Assembly (NCBI GenBank): GCA_022606135.1
Contig: JABYQN010000008.1
Location: 2,170,001 to 2,234,000 of the forward strand
Length of the DNA: 64,000 nucleotides
Source of the DNA: Fomes fomentarius
Lineage: Eukaryota > Basidiomycota > Agaricomycetes > Polyporales > Polyporaceae
Reading direction: 5' to 3'
The notes beneath the pieces are model-generated. The model searched no databases, was not told the DNA's origin, and saw only the letters and a list, made by a program, of their open reading frames with translations. Below are positions 12,101 to 24,211 of this stretch, in pieces. A program made the translations under genes and the position numbers. Position 1 is the stretch's first letter, and each line of letters begins with the position of its first letter.

Positions 12101-14111
12101 CTAACTCCATTCGGGCCAGAGCAAAGTGGGCGTCTCCTCCGAACGGGTGCACTCTGGTGGAAGGAGAGAGCTCCAAGGAGAGGGCTCGGGTCCTAAGGGT
12201 CCCTTGACTCCGAGATGCCGGTCCCCAAAGTGGACATCGAAGACATCTACGAATTCGGCCAGGCGGTTCAAGACATCTACATCCTCCATGATCGAGTATT
12301 CGAAGACAGCGCCCATAAGGACAATGCTGAGCTGGTGGAGTGGATATCCGGCGTGCGCACGGGATGCGAGTAGGCTGGGGAGCAACGTCAAGTCTGTCCC
12401 CGGCCACACCCTGATAGTGAGTGTTTGAAGTTGAGGACATGGTATGCAAGCGGCAAGGTCGGCGTTGTGTGAGCACTCTAGTACTACTAGGCGCATAGGG
12501 TCTCGACTGTAGGGTCTCACGATGACCAAGGACGCTAGTGAGCTGAAGGTCGAATGAAGTAGAGTGGACCAGGCTCCGCCGAGGACGTGTACATCATCGC
12601 CTGAGAGATGGAGCAACTGAATCTCACTGAGAAGAGGGTAGTTTGACAGCGCCTCGCATAACAACCTGCGACTCTTGGAAGGGGGATCAGTTTGATTGGA
12701 GGCACCCCTGTAAACACTATTGAGGAATCCCGCCTCCATTTGTACATCAACGCGAATCCCCATCGAGTTGTGGGAGTCGACCATTTGCAGGGAAATGCAG
12801 TCCAGTGCCTTCGCAACGTTGACATCTTGTGTGACCATGAGTCTCGTGAAGGGTCGCTCGCGTCTGGCAGACGCCACGACTACGTCGAGAACTTCTCGCA
12901 ATCGCGTCGGGGGAATGGGTGTCATGTAAAAGAGGCAGTCGGGCGGAGGTGAAAGACGTGAGCATATTGCGAGGTGGAACGAGGCGTCACTGTATACGCG
13001 ACACCCGATGATAGAAAACTTGCGCAGCCTGGGCATGACGAGGTCCCGAGATCGGACATCTGGTAGCGGGGGAACTTGGAAAGCAACGTCACTGCCACAC
13101 AGGAGATGCACTTCACGGAGGGATGGGCAACCGTTCAGGAAGGCAACGAGCTCCGCGAATGGGTAGTGTGAGTCCGCAAACTTGTTAGCAAACAACTCGA
13201 TGGCGAGGTTTGTAAGGGAGGGAAAGGCGTTGGATGGGATGGCCACACAATTCGTTAACCACAAGCGGCGAAGCCGAGGTGCACGTCCCTTGAAGAGGGA
13301 AGTGGTACGCTTCGAGCCGTCGATCAGATAGTCAAGTTTGCATACTCGCAGCTGATCTGCAGAAATCGACAAGAGGGAAGGCATATGTGATGGATCCTGG
13401 CCCGGGTTGTATATCTGAAGCTCGCGAATGCGGGACCCAGAGTCCTCAAGCAGCAACCTTGTCTTCTTGCACGGAGAGCCCAGAAGCTTTACGTAGAGGG
13501 GTCCATTGGTATTCCGGTGGATGTAATGTGTGAATTTCGGCGCTGGGGCTCCCGCTCTCCCACTGTCTACCACCTCTGACCAGGCGCGCGGGTCCTGGTG
13601 CAAGATATCTCGCCATAGACGGCAGACCTCGGTGAGCGGCACGAGGTGAGCCACAGGTCCTATTCCAGAGTCGCGGAATACACCATATGCGCCAAGGGTT
13701 TCATAACGTGATTCATAATTCGATTTCCTCGTGGGCACCAGCGCGAGAGTGTTTCTAGCGGGAGGCGGTGTATCGACTTGAGGGAGTTGAATATGGTTCG
13801 GACACGGCACCTGATGCTTGTTATATGCGTGATGGCATCTGCGAACGTTTCATCGAGGGTCGCCAGCTAGAAAGAGCAAGCAGTGTTTCAGTTCAGCATG
13901 CATGACACAGTCACTCTCAAGCTGCTAACATTTGCACTTTGCGCCCTTGAAGACAAGTATATCAGTGCGCAGTCGCACCCGGACATTCCGAGAACTAGAG
14001 AACATACAGTGGCAGGTTTATCGTGATGTCCTCGCTCTTTAGTAATCGTAACTTGTACTCCATAGCTCTGATATGTTCCATAAGTTCCTCTAACGTGGTC
14101 TTCTCAGTCAT
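12101..14111 (-). pseudogene. F-box/LRR-type protein gene, inverted copy, frameshifted
   Basis: A first exon from ATG 14111 encodes a short helical N-terminus and is followed by small introns (donor GTATGTTCTC). The F-box region then reads DAITHITSIRCRVRTI...IHRLPLE, with the core cut by a 10-bp deletion near 13755 relative to the plus-strand copy, which reads LSEIFALVP there. The deletion shifts the frame. Downstream, one long frame (13810-12101) encodes a leucine-rich-repeat-like region with TEVCRLWRDI, the usual block after an agaricomycete F-box, and runs to the stop at 12101. F-box proteins join substrates to SCF ubiquitin ligases. Unless translation starts inside the long frame, this copy lacks a complete F-box. 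A TATA box is present at 14202-14210. Confidence 0.75.
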
Positions 14112-14201
14112 GCTATGCCAGTCGGTAGAGGATGAGAGGAATCAGAGTAGATGATGGCTGCAACAGTAGTAGAAAGCGTAAGGTGCCCAGGATGGTTGGA
14201 T

Positions 14202-14210
14202 CCTTATATA
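14202..14210 (-). promoter_or_regulatory. TATA box of the minus-strand F-box gene
   Basis: TATATAAGG on the minus strand about 91 bp upstream of the ATG at 14111. The surrounding GGGCGCTTATATA context is conserved in the plus-strand copy (about 27835-27846). Confidence 0.5.
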
Positions 14211-14374
14211 AGCGCCCAGGTCTCAACCATGTGCGTGCGCGCTTATCTCGCCACTTCCGATATGTCTCATTGTCCGGTGGACAATGGCACACACGCAACA
14301 ATATTTGACACACACTACAAACACAATGACATTGGCAAAGCGGGGATGACACTACGTAGCGAAGGGACGTTGTC

Positions 14375-14517
14375 GTAGAGTGTCGAAGCCCCCCAGGGGA
14401 CGTCGATAACGACGACGGCATCGTATCCATACCATTCCGGCCCCTTGATATCGTCCGTCAAAGTCAGCTCGATCGTCGCTCGAACAGGTCCCACTCGAGG
14501 AAGCAGTTTAACTTGGC
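14375..14517 (-). pseudogene. Remnant of a GH92 3' end
   Basis: The minus strand carries about 140 bp matching the last exon of the GH92 gene at 24212-27611: words corresponding to NCFLEWDLFER, TIELTLTDDI, PSLST and GGFDN, with small deletions and frame changes. It sits upstream of the minus-strand F-box gene exactly as the intact GH92 3' end sits upstream of the plus-strand F-box gene, so it marks the edge of a copied block. It begins directly at the border of the right direct repeat. Confidence 0.85.
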
Positions 14518-14804
14518 TTGACATGGATTGGTAACAGACAGGGAGAAGTCAATTGGCTGCTTGTGGTGACATTGTGTATGTATGCGACATTGGGGCTCAA
14601 GGGGGCGCGGCGGCATGAGGTGGTACTTCGGAGGGGACGCTTGATGCCTTGGACTTATAGGGGTCCTGAGAGTGATCATCGGCTCAGGTGGTGTCCACTC
14701 ATACCCACGTTTCGCAAGCCGCAAGTGCGCCCAAATTTTGAGACGAGTGTTTTATATGCATGTGTGAATTCCAGGGTTTACAAAACGAGTACAACAGCTC
14801 ATGC
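14518..14804. repeat. Direct repeat, right copy, flanking the F-box insertion
   Basis: Begins TTGACATGGATTGGTAACAG and ends GTACAACAGCTCATGC, matching the left copy at 11684-11998 over its whole length with indels. It abuts the GH92 remnant on one side and the 3' flank of the AAA+ ATPase gene on the other. Confidence 0.8.
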
Positions 14805-14865
14805 TCTTGTACACTTGTACAACAACACGACAGAGAAGCATTCTTTCTATTGGTACATGATATGC

Positions 14866-17795
14866 CTAGATGATATTCGGATCAGCAAACTTCACACAAG
14901 GGCAAGGGTTTAGATGGAAGGAGAGGGCACCCCAGAAAAGGAGAGATATGAGAAACACGCACGCGGTGTCGAACTGCTCCATCAAGTCCAGCACCTGCTC
15001 TAGGTGATCGAACCCGAGCCTCTCCTGGCGGCCCTGCGCGAGCGCGCCGGCGGTTTTGACGATGTTCTTGATCTGCCGGCCATTCACCTTCTTCTCCCCG
15101 AGCGTGCGCAGGTCGTCGTACGAGAGGCCGCCGTTCGGGATGTCGCCGTTAACGCGCTTGAGGAACGCGACCCAGATCTGGCGCTTCGCGTCCGAGGAGA
15201 GGTCTGCGTACCGGAGCGAGACGTGGATGCGGGACTGGAAGGCCTCGTCGAAGACGCGCACCCGGTTCGTCGTCAGGAACAGGATCCCACGGAAGTACCT
15301 GCAAGGGGAGGCCGAATCGCAAATGGAACGGGAGAGGAAGAGGGAGAACACAGTCAGTACTCGGTGCTGCTCGGTACCCGGTGCAAACAGCGTGTGGACT
15401 TACTCAAGCTGTCGAAGGAAGACCGCGACCATGGCATTACGTTCGAGGTGAGCCAGGGTACGCTCCTCCAGGAACACGTCGGCCTCGTCTATGAGAACAA
15501 CCGCGCCCCAGATCGCAGACACCTTGAGAATCGTCGTGAGGTTGTTATCCAGGGCTTCGGCATGAGTGCCGAGGTCAGCTGCTCCCACAACATATAGAGG
15601 CTCTGCGCAGAGGTGAGAATACATGTCAGTAAACGGTGAGCTGTGCACTCCGACCCAAGGGACGGAGCTTAGTACTTCACTCTACTCACTTCGCACGTCT
15701 ATTATAGACAGACTGGCGAGTGAGTACATACTGACGGACACGACGGCCTTAGAGGTTCCACGTACATTCACTCATTGCTTCTGCCGTCAAACTCTTCCCA
15801 GTCCCTGGGTTTCCAAAGAGATTGATAACGAGTCCATGACCCTTACCCGACACGAAGTCGTCGAACTTCCTCGAATGAGTCGTGCTGTGCGACGCGACGA
15901 GCGTCTTCAAAACTTGCTTATGCTTAGGCGGGATGACTAGCTGCTCGAACGCCTCATCGTTCCACTCGAAATGCTCCACGTGCTCGACAATAAACTCCAC
16001 TACAAAGCAACCGTGGTATCAGCATATGGAGTAGGTAGGCGAGAGACACGACTCACGCCAGTGCTTGTCTGCGAAACTGAAGCCATAAACGATCGGCGGC
16101 GTCAGGAGAAGCTCCTCTTCAGTGAGTTCCCTGGTATCCTCTTCGGAAAGGGTCGCTCTCGCTCGCCGGGCGTGTCTATCTATATCCTGGCCGGCGAGGT
16201 TCTTCATGACCCGAGGGAGCATGGGGTAATTAGGGACAATATCCGCGAACGTCTCTGTGCAGATGCCCACATAGCGTCAGGATTGTCACACAGCGGAGCC
16301 GAAGGTGAGAACGTCTCTACTGACTCCGGTCTATCATAATCCTGGAGTTAACCTATAAGTAGACGGAGACGTCAGCGATCTACAGCGACCTCAAGATGCG
16401 AAAATGGAGACGCACACTATGCTTGACATGGCTCGTCTCCTTGAACCTGAACGCGAGCCCACGGTACGCGACATGGTGCATCCCACCCGCGAGGGTCGCC
16501 CACTTCTTACCGCGGGCGATGAGGCGTTCCTTCAGCCCTTCTACACCCCCTGGTCCTGCATAGTACTTGATAGGATAGGCCAGCAACGATGAGATCTTCT
16601 TGGTTCCTTTGAAGCGGGCTACGTCTATCACACGGCCCAACCCGGCGTAGCCGAAGGTCGACTTCTGCGCTCTCTTGACATTCGCTCCAGTACCGAGGTC
16701 GCCAAGGTTCTCTGCGGGTCCACCGATGTCTACCTCAGCGTACTCTACTACTAGTCGCCAGAAGTACTGCATCTGCTGCTCTTGCCCGCCCTTCGACGTG
16801 AGAAGACCGGTCGGATCGTAGGCTGCGGAGACCGCAGCTTGATTGTCAGCCTTCTGACACAGTTCGGAGTGCACGAGGCGAACACAGCGCGGCTCGGACG
16901 TGATTGGGCAAAGCATGTACAGTGTCGTCTTGCCTGGAACAAAGAGCGACCACAGCAGATCGAACGTGATCTCGTCGTGCTTGATGAGCGACGCAAGGGT
17001 ATCGAGGGTGCTTCCATACGTTGCCTTGAGATACCCAATCAGATGTGCAAGATGATTGTGGCGACGGCGGAGGGGCGAATCTTCAGGCTCGTTGTCCGAT
17101 TTCGGTGCCAGCTCCTCCGCATGGGCTTGCAGCTCGGGGAACCAGGCGAGGAGAGTGTTCGGATCAATCTGAGGCGCAAGATAAGCTTTTAGTCTTGCCG
17201 CAACTGACGTAGTACTTACGCGGAGCGGCTTGGCTGTCCACGATATACCCTGCACGTGTCCGATAACATCCTGGCCGACTTTGATCAGCTCTGGGCTGTT
17301 GATCTGTAGCACCGTCGTCACGTTGAACGAGTTCGCCTTGCCGTCCTGACTATGGTTGAACTTGCGTATGACAGCGAACGCGTAAACGTTGTACTTCTGT
17401 GCGTCGTTCTTCTTCCCCTGTTCATCATCCGTCGACGACGGCGCGGGGCGGATCATCCACTCGTTTTTGAACACGTCATGGATTTCGTGTAGTACTTTGA
17501 TCTCCAGCACGCTCCCTGGTGGACCTTCGGGCACGACTTCTTCGACTTCGGGAGCGGACGCCGACGGGTCAAACTCTATCACCTCTCCGGCCTGCGCTGG
17601 CATAGCGAAGCCAGGGACGCCGTCTTCGATGATGGCACCTGACGAGCCAAGGAGGTTGAGCATTCGAGCTGAGGTCGCGGCGTTGCTGGCGGAGACTGCT
17701 GGGAAGATGTGGGAGGAGATGAGCACCCAGGGAGAAGAGAACTCACCATGCATGAGCCGGTGGCTACCACGATGCCGGGAGGCTTTCATACTCAT
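14866..17795 (-). CDS. AAA+ ATPase with N-terminal DUF7025-like domain
   Basis: Start ATG at 17795; stop at 14866-14868. Introns I could place: 17746-17696, 17219-17169, one after FKETSHVKHS near 16415, one joining MIDR to TFADIVPNYP (GTCAGT donor), one after DKHW, and one before YFRGILFLTTN. The N-terminal half contains ITFDLLWSLFVPG...LYMLCPI, as in fungal DUF7025 proteins, then LTEEELLLTPPIVYGFSFADKHW. The ATPase core has Walker A GNPGTGKSLTAEA (about 15800), Walker B VVLIDEADVFLEER (about 15500) and a sensor block LFLTTNRV (about 15270). The splice pattern between Walker A and PLYVVGAADLG (15600-15770) is unresolved and probably includes a mini-exon. Such proteins are common in Basidiomycota and Ascomycota; their substrate is unknown. 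The last codons after DTAC may be spliced or read through. Confidence 0.85.
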
Positions 17796-19921
17796 AGTGT
17801 TGAGGTGTTTGCGAGAAGTGGCGTTTTGAAGAGAGTGGCCAAGAGGGACAGCGCTCGTGCCTGTGGGACGTCTTATAGGAAAAGGCTAGGATAGCGACAG
17901 GATGAGCCTCGTGGCAGATGCGAGGAAAGCGAGTACACGTACAAAGGCGATTGAGGCGCGGAGGTAACCGCAGCGAAACCGGGATCTGAGAAGCAGACGG
18001 AAAGCAGTGTCTTTCGCGATCCGATTCGCAGTGTGCGCTACTAGTACGTGTAATTTCCGAGCACGCGGAGTGATAGTATGCCAGCAAGGGCGCAGATGTG
18101 GTCGAAAGAGGGAATCGACCCTGAGACTCAGGTTGACTGGGTGCCGTCGATCAATGGGAGCAATTGGAGGGGCCTACACCAAGTGTGGCGCCAACAACGA
18201 CCACTTATAGGCACACTCGGCGCGATCTGATAGCTGATAATGAGCCTCGTGCAAGTCCGAAGAAAGCAGAAGCAACGCACGGCTCGATGTAATTGTATCG
18301 GTATGCCCTAGTAACCAGTGTATATACGGTAGTCAGTAGCGTGAAAGTGGGTCGTGGATGACTTGGCACGTACGTGACACTGAGTGTCGGTGGGCACATC
18401 AGTTGCCTAGCGAGGTATAGTTAGTATCTTGAGAGCGAATGAAGGTCAAGAGGAAACCACAAGTCAAGGAGTCGTTGTAGCAACTTGTCGTAAGCTTACA
18501 CCGCTTGCGTCGGAGGATGGCAGCGGAGACTGAAAGGTGTTAAAATGTCACATTCTATCCGCGACATCGACAGACCGATCCACTCTCTTCTAAGCAAGCC
18601 ATAGAGTAGGTGCGTTTCAACACAATTGAGGCATCGCTTCCAAGGTTCGTGAGCATTTCTACCTCGGAGCATTGTTACTGACAACCTCCAAAGTGGTACA
18701 AAGTCAGCGCCAAACTCCCCGCCATCACTGATCCGCACACTTTCCCACGCCCGTCGGCCGCGGAACCGGCTGAGAGACAATTGAAGTCATCTCTGACTCG
18801 CCGCGAAATATTTGAGCTGTTCTTACATCCGCCAACACGTTTCCTATCCATTTATCGATATGCATCAGGTGCCTCTCAAAAATGATCTGGTTGATTACTT
18901 GAGTAGGTGCTTAGGCGGATGTACTGATACTGGAATAACATGCTGATGACCGCACCATCAGGTGACCCTGGTATCCCCTAACACAGGCTAACAGCGGCTT
19001 GAAAGTTGATTCCGTCGTTCAATATCTTGAAAATCTGCTATATCGAACAAGCACCATCACTTGACAATGTGCACTGCAAACGTTAGGCATTGCACACAGA
19101 AGGTTCAAGATCGTTCATCGTTGGACCACCACGCCGGTAAATTTGAACACAACGGTACTTTCTCCGTAATGTACGCGTTCGCTACATATATTCACAATCA
19201 TCACGGCTTTCAGATGCAGGCTGGACCCCATCAATATTCGTCACGAGTCTTCTGCCAAGAACGATATCCCCACCCCACCTCCAACCCCGTATTCTTATCT
19301 CTCTCGGAGTACGCTCTCCCGTCCTGAATCAACAGCGCTCCTCGTATACCACCCGACATCATCAGCCACACCCCGTAACCTCGCCGGCTCCCTCTCTCGC
19401 ACCCAAATCCAAATATATCCAGCTCCTGGGAGCGTAGGCCCCCACCGTTCACATGAGAAGCCGAGGGCTGCCACAGCAAGCGCATAATGCCATACCCGGT
19501 AGGTGTGAGTGAGCAGTTTTTCTATCATGGCACGCTGGCTGAACGCCGACTGGAACGCGTTACGCTACCACCCTGATGGCGACAATTTGCGCAGCACGTT
19601 CCCCACATCCCCACATTCCCCGGACCCAATCTCTTGGGTCCGCCCGTGATAGCGCTAGCGTCGACGCGTGTATGTAAGTAAGTTCATTTGGCTAGCTGCT
19701 ACGCGGGACGGGTCCGGGTGCTCATGGGGTGGGTGGGTATCGGTGTCATATATAAGGCACCGGCATGCGAGCCGTGGCTGGCGCTGTTGCTCTCGCACCC
19801 CGCTCGCCTTGCCGCTTGCTACTTGACACTTGCTCCTTCAGACGCGCGACCAAGGCGCCCCTGGAAGCTAGCAGACGGGTATAGGGAACGCGACTTAGTC
19901 ACCCACGAATAACGGTCCACG
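17796..19921. other. Intergenic promoter region between divergent genes
   Basis: About 2.1 kb separating the minus-strand AAA+ gene from the plus-strand MFS gene. Two short similar blocks near 17898-17930 and 18239-18270 share a TGAGCCTCGTG word. The only ORFs are short and unsupported. A TATA box for the MFS gene lies at 19749-19756. Confidence 0.5.
19749..19756 (+). promoter_or_regulatory. TATA box of the MFS transporter gene
   Basis: TATATAAG about 170 bp upstream of the ATG at 19922, in a GC-rich context. Confidence 0.45.
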
Positions 19922-22617
19922 ATGTCCGAAAAGGGGAGCGAGCGTCGCAATGAGAGCATTGATAAGGTCCCAGCGGACACATCGGTGGAGGAGGCACCGG
20001 TAGCGAGGAAGGGCGAGGTCGCTTACGGCGGCGAGGAGACCCTACCGCCGCCACCGACGCTCACGAAGGAGGAGGAGGCCGCGCTGTTCCGCAAGATCGA
20101 CTGGCGGCTCATGCCCATCCTCACGCTCATGTACCTATGCTCATTCTTGGATCGCGGGAACATCGGTGAGTGGTTATCGAGAGATTCGCATGGACCCGCG
20201 TAGTCGCATGAGTACGAGGTGGTCGCGCGTGGGTGAGCGAGAACTGAAGATGGGCGCACGTAGGGAACGCGAAACTGCAGGGTCTGGTGACGCAGCTGAA
20301 TCTGACGGGAGACAAGTATAACATCGCGTTGGTGAGTAATCCACGCTGGTGATATCTGCGAATGAGGAGCTGACTTCTCGTGCATAGACGATGTACTTCG
20401 TTGTATGTAGTCGCATGCTTGCACGTTCTCGCATCCCTGTCCTGACCTTCCACCGCGTAGCCATACTGCCTATTCGAGTGTCCAGCCAAGTGAGTTTATC
20501 GCTATGGTCATCTTTGACGAGACTATCGCTCACCGTTTGAAACTGATCAGCCTGGTACTCAAGAAGTTCCGTCCCTCAAGATGGCTGCCAGGCATAACGG
20601 TAAGCACTGCCATATTCCCATTCATAATGGACTTTACTTACGGATATCATCAGCTCGTATGGGGAACTATCATGTACGTGAGAGGTTACCCGCTGTCCCC
20701 GCAAGCTGACACACAACACGCGGTATCAGGACTCTTATGGGCCTTGTCAAAAAGTACGTATACCATACAAACATCCGAGCGCTCGAATCGTCCTGACACC
20801 CCCTTTTCCCTCCCCACTCAGCTACCCGCAGCTCGTCGGTGTGCGTATATGCCTCGGTGTGGCAGAGGCCGGACTCTTCCCCGGAGTCGTCTACTAGTCA
20901 GTCTGCCATCTCTTTCACACTCTCAGCGAGACTGACGAACGGTGCGTAGTCTCTCGCTGTGGTACCCGCGCCACATGCTGCAGTGGCGCGTCGGGATCTT
21001 CTTCGGTGGCGCGACCCTCGCAGGCGCGTTTTCGGGGCTGCTCGCCTTTGGAATCTCGTTCATGGCCGGTACTGCGGGCTTACTCGGGTGGTCATGGATT
21101 TTCGTGCGTCTGTTATCTCTCTATCCGGCCCAGAAGGATGGCATAGGTTGACGATGGTTGGATAGATCATCGAGGGTATCCTCACCGTCGTCGTCGGCGT
21201 GATCTCGTTCTTCAGTAAGTCGAGGCGCCTGTGCACGCAGTGGGTGATGTTAATTGTTGCTGAATGGTACTTGTATCTGCATAGTCCTGGTCGACTTCCC
21301 GCACACCGCCGCATTCCTCACCCCGGAGGAGCGGGCGTACATCGTGCACCGCAAGAGTAAGACCCCTACCATATATGCAACCATTAATAGATCCCTGACA
21401 TGCACGGTTGCACAGAGTACGACAACTCGTCCGTGGGCGAGGAGGAACACTTCGAATTGCGGCACATCTGGGAGACGCTGACCGACTGGCAGGTGTACAT
21501 GCACATCCTCATCTACATGTCTATCATCGCGCCTCGTGCGTATCCTCTCTTTGCCTGAGCTGTCGTGTTCGCTCCTGACGTCTGACTCCTACACGCTTCA
21601 CAGTATACGGAATCTCCCTGTTCCTGCCGTGAGTCCTGAGTTTTGACATCTTGCTACTGCGAGGCAGGAGCTAACTGAATGGCGGTGTGATGCGATAGGT
21701 CGATTATCAACGGGTACGTATTACCATTTCGTTGCTGCGTCAAGACTGCAGAGATCGGACAGGATGGTTTCGCATGGAAACAACGCTGAAGGACTGATTG
21801 CACCCCACAGGTTCGGATTTAGCACGCCGATCTCGCAGCTGCTCACCGTCCCACCTTACGTCTTCGCCAGTACGTACTTTCGCTTCTGAACCCTCAATTA
21901 CCCCGTAACCCCCCCCACGGTTCCTTCGATTCATGCCCTCCATTTCTCGGTGACTACGGCCGTGATCGTAACTGACAACCTAACACAGCTGCGACGCTCC
22001 TCGTCTGGGCGGTCTGGTCTGACCGCATCAAGAAGCGATACCCATTCGTGCTCGCAGGCCTCACGTTCTGCCTGGTCGGCTTTATTATCAATATCGCCTC
22101 AAACTCTATCGGCGCGAAGTACTTTGGGACGTTCCTCATCGTCGCTGGCTCGTATGCTGGTTTCCCTGGTGTGGTCGCATGGTGAGCATTTCCTGCGAAA
22201 TTTCAAAACTTACATGGTGAATCCTTTTGATCAGGCTTGGAAACAACCTCGCGGGACACTACAAGCGCGGTGTGGGCATGGCGCTGCACATCGGCATCGG
22301 CAACTTCGGGGGCGCGATCGCGAGCAACATCTACCGCACGCAGGATGGTCCGCGCTACATACTCGGGCGTACGTATCTGCCTGTCTTCCTTCCCCCTTAT
22401 CTCGTCTCGAAGAGGACTGAGCTGAACCATGTGCGATATAGACGGCCTCGAGCTGATGTTCGTCGGGATTGGATACATCGCGCTGCCGATCACCGTCATC
22501 GCGTACAAGCGCATTAATGCGAAGCGCGAGAAGCTGACACAGGATGGTATTACACTCACTCCCGGAGAGATCAGGAGGCTGGGCGATCGCGCGCCCGACT
22601 TCCGGTATACCCTCTGA
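19922..22617 (+). CDS. MFS transporter, anion:cation symporter (ACS) family, nicotinate/allantoate permease type
   Basis: Many short exons. Exon 1 (19922-20165) gives an acidic cytosolic N-terminus, then LFRKIDWRLMPILTLMYLCSFLDRGNIG, with the intron falling in the last Gly codon; the next exon continues NAKLQGLVTQLNLTGDKYNIAL. Later pieces include VLKKFRPSRWLP, the MFS-like VGVRICLGVAEAGLFPGVVYY, LSLWYPRHMLQWRVGIFFGGATLAGAFSGLLA, DFPHTAAFLTPEE (central loop), SDRIKKRYPFVLAG, GFPGVVAWLGNNLAGHYKRG and GNFGGAIASNIYR, ending FRYTL then TGA. This is the 12-helix pattern of fungal Dal5/Tna1-like permeases, which import small organic anions such as nicotinate, allantoate or pantothenate with protons. 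The substrate cannot be read from sequence. All joins I checked keep frame. Confidence 0.9.
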
Positions 22618-24211
22618 GAACTGCTACTACCTCAGGAGGTACCGGAGCGCGAACCCCGACGTGCTCGCACGCTTTGAGCGACTACCTTAACGATTTCTGA
22701 TGGCTGATACGTGACTTGTACATTGCTGTAAGAGTACTTATGTACTTGTACCCATAGAACACAAGCTCGCATTTCGGGCATTTCGGGCAGAGACGCGCGG
22801 AGGGTGTGTGACACTGGTCAGATGAGCGTGACGCGTCGCGTTCTCATCCAGGACTTGGGCGCTAGCTCCTTGGCTTTTTCTTGACGACTTACCACCATCT
22901 GGCAACCTCCCGCACAGTCCTTGAATCGCAGACTGATCGCAACTTATATCACACCCTTACCAGTATGTCTGTCACTAGCAATCACATCATGGTCGATATT
23001 GATCTAAGTGCTGGACAATCATGGCTTTACGCTGTACAGATGCTTCAGAGAATCTTGGGCCCGGACCGATGCGGTAGCTTTTGCAACAGCGGTGATAGGT
23101 GGAAATGGAAGGCACCATACGAGGATTAGAAGACAACAATTGTCGTAACGGCCTCCCAGCATAGGAAGGTTGGCTTACATACATCATCATATAACTGAAG
23201 TAGGGCAATCATCCACTTACGTTCGGCTCTCTAGCCAAAGGCTAAGTAACTGATCGTGAGCACACTTAGACGGACTTCTGAGATGCACTGACAAGGAGCA
23301 GCTGGACGTGCTTCTACCGGCGTCAGTAGGTGCATTCCTTGACGCCCATGCGGACCGATACGTTTGTGTACACATACCATGCATACCCCAAAGGTCGGTC
23401 TCTCACCGTCCGCTCTTGCTATCCACCGTGACCTACATTGCGACATGTTATACGCCAACAAAGATACTGAACGCACTATGACAGTAGTCACGAGCGGACG
23501 TCAGGCGGCACGCCCGGGTCCTCGAACGAGGTCGGAACGCATGGCTCCACAACTTCTCTATCTTCTGATGTCCGTCCGACACCCGCGAGCTCGCCGTCGT
23601 CTCCGACACTTCCTCCTCTTCGCGCGACCCAGTTCTCTACCTCCGAGGGCACATGTGCTACCGCCGCCGTGGGTCTCGTAACGGCTCCCTCACGTGTCCC
23701 GACTCCTTGATCCTAGGCTTTCGTTACAACGACCACATGTCTATGCGCGACTCTCATCCCCTACGCATCTAAAACCTCTATCAATTCCGCTTTCCCTTCT
23801 TGCGCTCCGTGGCTCCCGCCTCTCTAGGGCCCTAGATCGATTGCTTTGCTCGCGGAAGCGAAGACACGATCATATGAGCCCCGTCCATGCGTCCCCGCGC
23901 GAAAATAGGTGCTTTCGGCAGGTGAGACGCTTCCATGATGTCTCCATCGACGCATCTCTGGCATCAGACTCCGTGACCCCGCTGACAGTGGCACGACCGG
24001 CACCCCTCTCAGCCTACTACGCTTGACTTCTCCCTTCTGCGCTCGCCCTTCTCGTGCTCTCGTGGACGTGTGCGGACGCACCGAGGAATGAATTACGCAA
24101 ATATCCAGTGTCCAGGCCTCTCGCGCCGTGATATGCCGCCTCCGCCCGCACGTCGTCCATATATAAGGGTGCAGGTATGCTTGAACGGCACTTTATCGAC
24201 GGGCTGAAGCG
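22618..24211. other. Intergenic region
   Basis: About 1.6 kb. The stretch 23480-24025 is pyrimidine-rich with Ser/Thr/Pro-rich short frames in different phases, faintly like the membrane-protein family elsewhere in the window, but I could not link them to a membrane segment. The GH92 TATA box is at 24160-24166. Confidence 0.4.
24160..24166 (+). promoter_or_regulatory. TATA box of GH92 copy 2
   Basis: TATATAA 46 bp upstream of the ATG at 24212, matching the position of the TATA box in the paralogous gene. Confidence 0.6.

Noticed and set aside
18496..18780. Minus-strand ORF of 94 codons as a gene or F-box remnant
   Set aside because: No recognisable motif, no neighbouring exon and no promoter-like element.
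23364..24026. Eroded PPPY-type membrane protein gene
   Set aside because: Ser/Thr/Pro-rich frames are present but no hydrophobic helix or PPPY tail could be joined to them.
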